Source of the DNA: Verrucomicrobiaceae bacterium
GTDB lineage: Bacteria; Verrucomicrobiota; Verrucomicrobiia; Chthoniobacterales; JAATET01
Assembly: GCA_027488755.1 (NCBI GenBank)
Contig: JAIYAZ010000135.1
Coordinates: forward strand, 54,028 to 118,027
Reading direction: 5' to 3'
Length of the DNA: 64,000 nt
Below the pieces are notes generated by a model. That model was not told the origin of the DNA, searched no databases, and saw only the letters and a list, made by a program, of their open reading frames with translations. Within the stretch, counting starts at the first letter, position 1. Each line of letters opens with the position of its first letter. A program made the translations under genes and the position numbers. Positions 57,075-64,000 of this stretch are shown piece by piece.

Positions 57075-57901
57075 TGAGGGACGCCGCCCTGCTGCGCGCG
57101 GTGTCGCGTTCGTTTTACCTCACGCTGCGGCTGATGCCGCGGGCGGTGCGCGGGCCGCTGGCGCTGGGGTATTTGCTGGCGCGGGCGTCGGATTCGATCG
57201 CGGATGCGAGCGGCGCGGACGTGGCGCGGCGCATTGAGGCGCTGGAGCGGTTGCGGGGCGGCGAGGTGCCGGCGGATGTGCTCGCGTTGGCGGAGTCGCA
57301 GACGAATCCGCGCGAGGCGGAGTTGTTGCGGCGGCTGCCGGCGCTGATGGAGGCGATGGCGAACTCGGACGCGCGGGATTCCCTGGCGTGGGTGTGGGGG
57401 CACATTTTGCGCGGGCAGCTTTTTGATCTCACGCGATTCGGCCCGGGCGCGGCGGCGCTTTCGGCGGAGGAACTGCACGACTACACGTATCTCGTGGCGG
57501 GCTGCGTGGGGGAATTCTGGTCGCGGCTGTGCGCGGAGCGGTTGCGGGGATTTTCGCGGCGGCCGCTCGACGAGATGGTCGCGCTGGGCGTGGATTACGG
57601 CCGGGGGTTGCAGCTCGTGAACATTCTGCGGGACCGGCGGGGGGATGCGGCGCTCGGGCGCGTTTATGCGCCGGACGCGCGGTTTGCGGAACTTAAGGCG
57701 CAGGCGGAGGAGGGGCTGCGGAGCGGCCTGGAGTGGGCCTCGGCGGTCGAGGTGCGACGCGTGCGGTATGCCTGCGTGGTGCCGGCGCGCATCGGGCAGG
57801 AGACGCTGGCGCGCATCGAACGGGACTCGGGCGCGGTGAAGGTTTCGCGGGCGGCGGTGCGGCGGATTTTGTTGGGCTCGCTGCCGAGGCTTTGGCGGTG
57901 A
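57074..57901 (+). CDS. Squalene/phytoene synthase family protein
   Basis: SRSFYLTLRLMPRAVRGPLALGYLLARASDSIAD; GRGLQLVNILRDRRGDAALGRVY. Confidence 0.92.
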   Translation: MRDAALLRAVSRSFYLTLRLMPRAVRGPLALGYLLARASDSIADASGADVARRIEALERLRGGEVPADVLALAESQTNPREAELLRRLPALMEAMANSDARDSLAWVWGHILRGQLFDLTRFGPGAAALSAEELHDYTYLVAGCVGEFWSRLCAERLRGFSRRPLDEMVALGVDYGRGLQLVNILRDRRGDAALGRVYAPDARFAELKAQAEEGLRSGLEWASAVEVRRVRYACVVPARIGQETLARIERDSGAVKVSRAAVRRILLGSLPRLWR

Positions 57902-57908
57902 GATTTTT

Positions 57909-57931
57909 GGGACGGCTGGGACCGCCGTCCC
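57909..57931. terminator. Perfect palindrome between convergent genes
   Basis: GGGACGGC-tgggacc-GCCGTCCC, 8-bp stem; no clear downstream T-run. Confidence 0.4.
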
Positions 57932-57950
57932 TCCCGGGGTGGGGAGGGGG

Positions 57951-60900
57951 TTATTCCTCGTCGAGCTCGGGGGTGACGTCCTCGGCGCGGGCGAGTTTGG
58001 CGAGGATGTTGGCGAGGTCCTCGGCGGCGGGGTCCTCCATCATTTCCGGGCCGCTGCAGGGGACCTGGTAGAAGCGGGCGTCGGTGCAGCAGGCGGTCCA
58101 GCCGGCCTGGATGGCGCGGGCGGGCGGGAATTGGTCCTCGGGGGCAAAGATGTGCGCGGTGAGGGGGACGTTGGCGGCGGAGTAGCGGCGGGCGGCTTCC
58201 TGGTTGACGTGGAGGACGGGGTGCTCGCCGGGGCCGCGGCGGCGGGCGGCGGCGGGTTCCGCGGTTTTGCGGCCGCCGAGGAAGGCGGGCAAGGCGCGGC
58301 GCCAGCCTCCGGCGAGGAGGCCGGAGGCGCTGATGCCGACGGGGGGTTCGGTGGCGAGGAGGACGAGGAGGGGGACGGTGGAGCCGGCGGCGGTGAGTTG
58401 GCGGGCCATTTCGAAGGCGACGAGGCCGCCGAAGCCGTAGCCGATGAGGCGGTGGACGCCGCTGGCGTCGAAGACGCGGAGGGCCTCGATGTAGGCGGCG
58501 GCCATGCTTTCGACGGTGGGGTGGGCGGAGCCGGCGTCCGCGAGGCCGCGGGCGCTGATGCCGTAGCAGGGCTGGTCCTCGCCGAGGCGGCTGACGAGCG
58601 AGCCGTAGATGGCGGGGGTGCCGTCGAGGTCGTGGACGAAGATGAGGGGCGGTTGTTTGCCGGAGGCGCGGAGGGGCTCGATGGGGTTCCACTGCGAGTC
58701 GGCGGCGGTTTTGCGGCCGCGGACGTTGCGGAGGAGGGAGCTGACGGAGAAGGCGGTGGTGAAGTCGGCGAGCTGGACGCGGGGTTCGACGCGGGCGACG
58801 GCCTCGTGGAAGCGCTGGGCGACGAGGGGTTTCGTGCGGCCTTCGGTGAGGACTTCGTCGAGTTCGACGGGGCGGCCGCCGAGGGCGCGGGAGAGGGCTT
58901 CGCGGACGCGTTCCTCGAGTTCGCTGCCCTTGCGGCGGGCGATGACGGGGTCGTCGGGGAGGAGTTCGTCGAGGGCGGCGAGGTCGAGGTGGCCGGCGTC
59001 GTTGAGCGGGAAGCGGGGCAGGGCGCGGATGCGGCGGGGGCTGGTGGGGAGGCGTTCGGTGAGCCAGTCGCGGAGGTCATGGGGTTCGCCGGACTCGGAG
59101 TCGCGGGGGATGATCCAGAGGCACCATTCCTGCCGGGCGGCGATGAGGCGGGTCTCGGCGTGGGCGTCGAAGACCTGGGGGTGGGCGACGGCGGCGAAGC
59201 GGAGGGCGGCGGCGCTCATTTCGGCGGGGAGTTCACCGAGGCCGGCGCGGATGGCGGGCAGGTCGAAGAACGTGCCGTCGGGGCTGGTGATGGCGGCGAG
59301 GTCGAGGGCGCGGAAGTTTTCCGGCGCGGAGGCGGGGGCGATCTCGACGTGGCCGGGGAAGCCGAAGGGCTGGGGCAGGCCGTGGTGATCGGCCACGCGG
59401 GCGAGGGTGGCGGGGCCAGGCTGGCCGAGCATGGCGGGGGCGAGGCTGCCCTCGGGGGCGGCGACGAGGCCCAGGCCGCCGGTGGCGGCGGAGGCGAAGC
59501 GGTGGCGCCAGCGGTCGGGGCCGCCGACGGTGGTCCAGGCGGCGGCGGCGTTCGGCGCGGGGAGGGAGCCGGTGGTGATGGCGAGGCGCAGGGTGGCGGG
59601 CGCGGAGAGGGAGAGCTCGGCGAGGTAGTGGGTCCACTGCGTCCAGAACGCGGTGGGCACGGCGAGGGCGGTGACGGCTTTTTCCTCGATGAATTCCTGG
59701 AAGGCGGTGCGGGTGCCCCAGGGGGCGTTCGGGCGGAGGACGAGGGTGGCTCCGCTGAGGAGGGCGGCGAGGGTTTCCTCGATGGCGGCGAATTCCGCGG
59801 GGGCGGCGAACTGGAGGACGCGGTCGGCGGGGGTGAGGCCCTGGAGGGCGGCGAGGCTTTGGAGGGCGCTCGCGAGGGTGGCGTGGTCGAAGGTGTGCCA
59901 TTCGCCGCCGGCCTGCCAGGTGAGGGCGGGGGAGGAGGGCTCGGTCTCGCTGGTGACGCCGCGGGACTTTTCGCCGGCGAGGGAGGCGGCCTCGGTGCGG
60001 AGCTGGAGGACGGGTTGCTCGCGGGTCTCGCCTTCGGGGAGTTCGTCGACGATCCAGGCGTCGGCGGTGGTTTCCGCGCCGGGGAGGACGATGACGGCGC
60101 CGGCCTTGAGCGTGCCGAGGAGGGCGGCGACCCATTGCGGGGAGCGCTCCATGGCGAGGGCGACGCGGCCGCCGGGGTTCACGCCGCGTTTGCGGAGGAG
60201 GCGGGCGATCTGGTTCGCGAGGGCGTTGAGCTGGGTGAAGGTGAGGGATTCCGCGGTGCCCTCGACGGCGGGGGTGTCGGGCGTCTCGGCGGCGGCGTCG
60301 GCGAACATCTCGTGGATGCCCTGGGTGACGAGGGAGCGGAAGGTGGGGGCGGCTTCGGCGGCGACGACGAGGGCGGGGGTGCCGGGCAGCGCGAAGTCGG
60401 CGAGGAGGAGTTCGGGCGTGGCGGCGAAAGCGGCGAGAGTGGCCTGGAAGGCAGCGAAGAGGGCGCGGGCGGCCTCGTCGGAGAGGATGGCCGGGTCGTA
60501 GTCGAGGGCGGCGGTGGGGCGGTCGTTGGCGACGAAGCGGAGGGCGAGGGGGGGCGCGGTTTTGACGAAGAGCTGGGCGTCGGCGGCCATCCAGCGGGGG
60601 AGCTCGAGGAGGAGGCGGTCGTTGAGCGCGAGGTCGCGGTAGAGCAGGGCGACGACGGCGCGGGCGTCGAGGCGCGGGGCGTGGAGCGACGGGGTTTCCT
60701 CCGCGGAGGCGCGGATGAGGTCGGCGGCGGCGGCGTGGGGCGCGAGTTCGCGGCGGCGGAGGGCGGGGAATTCGGCGCGGCCGATGCCGCCAAGGGGACG
60801 GGTGAATTCGAAGAGGAGGGCGGAGTCGGCGTCCTGAGCGCGGGCGACGACGAAGCTCCAGGCGGCGGTGACGAGGGCGCGGAGGTCGGTGCCGAGGGCT

Positions 60901-61544
60901 TCGGCGGCGGCGGCGAAGGTTTGGCGCTCGGGGCGTTCGTAGGTGTGGCTGAGCGAACGGCGGGTGCCGGCGGGGGTTTCGCCGGTGGGGAGAGGCAGGA
61001 GGAAGAGCGGGGCGGGGGCGGGGATTTCCTCGGCGGGGGCGGGTGGAGCGGCGAGGGGGGCGTCCTCAAAGACGGGGAGCTCCGCGCCGGTGCGGGCGTA
61101 GTCGTAGGCGATGAGCCAGCGGTGGAGGGCGGCGGAGACGGAGTCCTCGTCGAGAAGGGCGGTGTGGAAGCTCCAGAGCGCGTGGCCGCCGCCGTTGGGG
61201 AGGCGGAGGATGGTGAAGCGGTGGGGCTCCGCGGTGACGGGCGTGGCGCCGTCGGCGTCGAAGAGGGCCTGCCAGGCGGCGCCGAGATCCTCGGGCGGGG
61301 CGGACTGCCAGTCCTGCTCCTGCCACGCGTAGGCGGGCTCGGGAAGCTCGCGCGGGGTGTCGCCGTCCCACGCGGTGCGGAGGGCGGGATGGGCGCGGGC
61401 GACGGCCTCCCACGCGGCGCGCAGCGCGGCGGGGTCGATTTCCTCGCCGAAGCTGAGGGAGACCTGCGCGGTGTGGAACGCGGAGCCGGCGGGCTCGCTC
61501 GAGAGTTCAAGCACAAGGCGCAGGGGCGCGGGGAGGTCGCTCAT
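57951..61544 (-). CDS. NRPS-like C-A-T-TE protein with degenerate catalytic motifs in every domain
   Basis: Layout of condensation, AMP-binding, carrier and thioesterase domains (LTFTQLNALANQIARLLRKRGV; LIGYGFGGLVAFEMARQL) in one 1197-aa ORF. Confidence 0.85.
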   Translation of the reverse strand: MSDLPAPLRLVLELSSEPAGSAFHTAQVSLSFGEEIDPAALRAAWEAVARAHPALRTAWDGDTPRELPEPAYAWQEQDWQSAPPEDLGAAWQALFDADGATPVTAEPHRFTILRLPNGGGHALWSFHTALLDEDSVSAALHRWLIAYDYARTGAELPVFEDAPLAAPPAPAEEIPAPAPLFLLPLPTGETPAGTRRSLSHTYERPERQTFAAAAEALGTDLRALVTAAWSFVVARAQDADSALLFEFTRPLGGIGRAEFPALRRRELAPHAAAADLIRASAEETPSLHAPRLDARAVVALLYRDLALNDRLLLELPRWMAADAQLFVKTAPPLALRFVANDRPTAALDYDPAILSDEAARALFAAFQATLAAFAATPELLLADFALPGTPALVVAAEAAPTFRSLVTQGIHEMFADAAAETPDTPAVEGTAESLTFTQLNALANQIARLLRKRGVNPGGRVALAMERSPQWVAALLGTLKAGAVIVLPGAETTADAWIVDELPEGETREQPVLQLRTEAASLAGEKSRGVTSETEPSSPALTWQAGGEWHTFDHATLASALQSLAALQGLTPADRVLQFAAPAEFAAIEETLAALLSGATLVLRPNAPWGTRTAFQEFIEEKAVTALAVPTAFWTQWTHYLAELSLSAPATLRLAITTGSLPAPNAAAAWTTVGGPDRWRHRFASAATGGLGLVAAPEGSLAPAMLGQPGPATLARVADHHGLPQPFGFPGHVEIAPASAPENFRALDLAAITSPDGTFFDLPAIRAGLGELPAEMSAAALRFAAVAHPQVFDAHAETRLIAARQEWCLWIIPRDSESGEPHDLRDWLTERLPTSPRRIRALPRFPLNDAGHLDLAALDELLPDDPVIARRKGSELEERVREALSRALGGRPVELDEVLTEGRTKPLVAQRFHEAVARVEPRVQLADFTTAFSVSSLLRNVRGRKTAADSQWNPIEPLRASGKQPPLIFVHDLDGTPAIYGSLVSRLGEDQPCYGISARGLADAGSAHPTVESMAAAYIEALRVFDASGVHRLIGYGFGGLVAFEMARQLTAAGSTVPLLVLLATEPPVGISASGLLAGGWRRALPAFLGGRKTAEPAAARRRGPGEHPVLHVNQEAARRYSAANVPLTAHIFAPEDQFPPARAIQAGWTACCTDARFYQVPCSGPEMMEDPAAEDLANILAKLARAEDVTPELDEE

Positions 61545-61551
61545 TTTTTGG

Positions 61552-61581
61552 GGAAAGCGGAAATGTGGAAAGCGGAAAGCT
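61552..61581. repeat. Degenerate 7-8 bp repeat (GGAAAGC)n between ilvD and NRPS-like gene
   Basis: GGAAAGC GGAAATGT GGAAAGC GGAAAGC T. Confidence 0.8.
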
Positions 61582-61606
61582 GGGGGATTTTCCGTGGGTT
61601 CGCGCT

Positions 61607-63313
61607 TTAGATTTTTTCAAAGAGATCGGTCACGGCGCCCTGGGAGGCGGTGGTGACGTGGGCGGCGTATTTGGCGAGGACGCCGCGGCGGTAGCGGGGC
61701 TTGGGCTTTTTCCAGGCGGCGCGGCGGCGGGTGAGTTCGGCGGCGGAGACGCCGAGGGTGAGCGCGCGTTTGGTGGCGTCGATGGTGATGGCGTCGCCGT
61801 TTTTGATGAGGGCGATGGGGCCGCCCTCGAAGGCTTCGGGGGTGATGTGGCCGACGACGAAACCGTGGGTGCCGCCGGAGAAGCGGCCGTCGGTGATGAG
61901 GGCGACGGATTTGCCGAGACCGGCGCCCATGACGGCGCTGGTCGGCGAGAGCATTTCGCGCATGCCGGGGCCGCCGCGGGGTCCTTCGTAGCGGATGACG
62001 ATGACGTCGCCGGCCTTGATTTTGCCGGCGAGGATGGCGCCGAGGGCGGTTTCCTCGCTCTCGAACACGCGGGCCGGGCCCGAGAATTTCTCGCCTTCCT
62101 TGCCGCTGATTTTGGCGACGGCTCCCTCGGGGGCGAGGTTGCCGCGGAGCACGACGAGGTGGCTTTCCTTTTTGATGGGCTTGCTGAGCGGCTGAATGAT
62201 GGGCTGGCCCTTCGGGTAGGGTTTGAAGGGGGCGAGGTTTTGCTTAAGCGTTTTGCCGGTGACGGTGAGGCAGTCGCCGTGGAGGAGGCCGGCGGAGAGG
62301 AGGTCCTTCATCATGGGCACGATGCCGCCGATTTCGACGAGCTGGCTCATGAGGTATTTGCCGCTGGGCTTGAGGTCGGCGATGACGGGGACGCGTTTGC
62401 CGATGCGGGTGAAGTCGTCGAGCGAGAGCTTCACGCCGGCGGAGTGGGCGATGGCGAGGAGGTGGAGCACGGCGTTCGTCGAACCGCCGAGGGCGATGAC
62501 GACGGTGATGGCGTTTTCGAAGGATTCCTTGGAGAAGATTTCGGAAGGTTTGATGCCGCGGCGGAGCATTTCGATGACGGCGGCGCCGGCGCGGCGGCAG
62601 TCGTCCTTCTTCGCGGCGGAGACGGCGGCCTGGGCGGAGCTGTTCGGCAGGCTGAAGCCCATGGCTTCGATGGCGGAGGCCATGGTGTTCGCGGTATACA
62701 TGCCGCCGCAGGAGCCGGGGCCGGGGATGGCGCAGCTCTCGACGGCCTTGGCCTCGGCGGCGGAGATTTTGCCCGCGGCCTGCTGACCGACGGCCTCGAA
62801 GACGGAGACGACGTCGAGGTTGCGGCCGTTGAGGCAGCCGGGGAGGATGGTGCCGCCGTAGACGAAGACGGCGGGGCGGTTGAGCCGGGCGATGGCGAGC
62901 ATGCAGCCGGGCATGTTTTTGTCGCAGCCGCCGATGGCGACGAAGCCGTCGTAGCCCTGGCAGCCGATGACGGTTTCGATGGAGTCGGCGATGACTTCGC
63001 GGGAGACGAGGGAGTATTTCATGCCCTCGGTGCCCATCGAGATGCCGTCGGAGATGGTGATGGTGTTGAAGATCGTGGCCTTGCCCTTGGCGGCGTCGAT
63101 GCCGGTGGCGGCTTCGCGGGCGAGGAGGTCGATGTGCATGTTGCACGGGGTGACCATGCTCCAGGTGGATGCGACGCCGATCTGGGGTTTGGCGAAGTCG
63201 GCGTCGGTGAAGCCGACGGGGTAGAGCATGGCGCGGCTGGGGGCGCGGTGCGGTCCGTCGAGGACGAGCGAGGAATGCGGACGGAGGTTCGGGACGGCTT
63301 TCTTCGACTTCAT
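61607..63313 (-). CDS. ilvD: Dihydroxy-acid dehydratase
   Basis: [62 protein letters not shown]. Confidence 0.97.
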   Translation of the reverse strand: MKSKKAVPNLRPHSSLVLDGPHRAPSRAMLYPVGFTDADFAKPQIGVASTWSMVTPCNMHIDLLAREAATGIDAAKGKATIFNTITISDGISMGTEGMKYSLVSREVIADSIETVIGCQGYDGFVAIGGCDKNMPGCMLAIARLNRPAVFVYGGTILPGCLNGRNLDVVSVFEAVGQQAAGKISAAEAKAVESCAIPGPGSCGGMYTANTMASAIEAMGFSLPNSSAQAAVSAAKKDDCRRAGAAVIEMLRRGIKPSEIFSKESFENAITVVIALGGSTNAVLHLLAIAHSAGVKLSLDDFTRIGKRVPVIADLKPSGKYLMSQLVEIGGIVPMMKDLLSAGLLHGDCLTVTGKTLKQNLAPFKPYPKGQPIIQPLSKPIKKESHLVVLRGNLAPEGAVAKISGKEGEKFSGPARVFESEETALGAILAGKIKAGDVIVIRYEGPRGGPGMREMLSPTSAVMGAGLGKSVALITDGRFSGGTHGFVVGHITPEAFEGGPIALIKNGDAITIDATKRALTLGVSAAELTRRRAAWKKPKPRYRRGVLAKYAAHVTTASQGAVTDLFEKI

Positions 63314-63388
63314 AAGCGGAGGGCGAGAATAAGCGGTTCGCGGCGGGCAGGGGAAGCGCGGGGCGCAAAAAAGCGCGGGGCGGGGCGG

Positions 63389-64000
63389 TCAGTCGCCGAG
63401 GTTGCCGGCGCGGGCGCGGATGGTGGCGATGGCGGTGGCGATGTCGCGTTTTTGCGGGGCGGTGAGGTGGGGGTCCCGGGCGGCGGCTTCGAATTGCTCA
63501 AGGGCGGGGCGGGCGAGTCCCTGGCGGGCGTAGCATTGGCCGAGGTAGATGCGGAAATCGACGGCGGGCAGGCCGCGGGTGGTGGCGAGCTGCACGAGGC
63601 GTTCGAGGGAATCCTGCTCGTCGCCGAAAGCGCGGGCGGCATTTGCGAGGCGGGCGTGGAGGAAGAGGACGTTCATGTCGGCGTCGCCGGCGCGGGATTT
63701 GAGATCGGAGGCGACGCGCCAGGCGGCGTCGGGGTTGCCGGCGGCGGCGAGGGTGCGGGCGAGAACGTCGAGGGCGGCGGGATCGCCGGGGCGGATTTTG
63801 AGGGCGGCGTTGGCCTCGGTGACGGCGCGCGGGTAGTCCTTCTGCGCGAGGGCGAGGGCGGCGGCGCCGACGCGGACCACCGGATTCTGCGGTTCGGCGG
63901 TGATGGCGGCGGCGGCGTATTCGCGGGCGGCGGCGCGCTGGCCGATGAGGTTGAGCAGGAGGGCGAGGCGCGAGAGGTCGAGGCCGCGGTCGCGCGGGAG
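63389..64000 (-). CDS. TPR-repeat protein, 5' end outside window
   Basis: Reading frame stays open to the window edge (LPRDRGLDLSRLALLLNLIGQRAAAREYAAAAI...); TPR pattern. Confidence 0.75.
   Translation of the reverse strand, partial: LPRDRGLDLSRLALLLNLIGQRAAAREYAAAAITAEPQNPVVRVGAAALALAQKDYPRAVTEANAALKIRPGDPAALDVLARTLAAAGNPDAAWRVASDLKSRAGDADMNVLFLHARLANAARAFGDEQDSLERLVQLATTRGLPAVDFRIYLGQCYARQGLARPALEQFEAAARDPHLTAPQKRDIATAIATIRARAGNLGD

Noticed and set aside
57939-61610. 1223-aa plus-strand ORF antisense to the NRPS-like gene
   Set aside because: Gly/Ala/Glu-rich low-complexity translation typical of the antisense frame of a high-GC gene; no recognisable domain
1-64000. Mobile elements, prophage, toxin-antitoxin or CRISPR-Cas genes
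   Set aside because: No transposase, integrase, phage structural, Cas or recognisable TA protein in the supplied ORFs

Overview
High-GC bacterial chromosomal window, densely coding on both strands. Gene content and the PEP-CTERM and futalosine-pathway genes are consistent with Verrucomicrobiota (inference; no 16S in window). Housekeeping genes include proC, a uvrD/pcrA-type helicase, rpsA, rpsP-ffh, gatA/gatC, dgt, nrdR, hisF, folP-like, pta, DAHP synthase, holA, uvrB, mqnE/mqnA, hemW and ilvD. No rRNA, tRNA, CRISPR array, prophage or transposase was recognised. The most notable signals fall in two groups. (1) Several long intact ORFs keep an enzyme's domain architecture but have lost most catalytic motifs: a C-A-T-TE NRPS-like protein at 57951-61544, a MalK-like ABC ATPase at 20902-21996, and a receiver/kinase/FGE-sulfatase fusion at 34891-36801. 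(2) Several gene junctions carry short degenerate repeats with a 7-8 bp period and different unit sequences. One unit, AAATCCA, occurs both between genes (41304-41338) and in frame inside uvrB, where it encodes part of an approximately 40-residue insertion. Also notable: a Y-family DNA polymerase N-terminal remnant of 53 codons beside uvrB, an nrdR-linked ATP-cone-like gene with a candidate NrdR box, and an envelope operon built around an ExbB-like channel, a TPR protein and HtrA.
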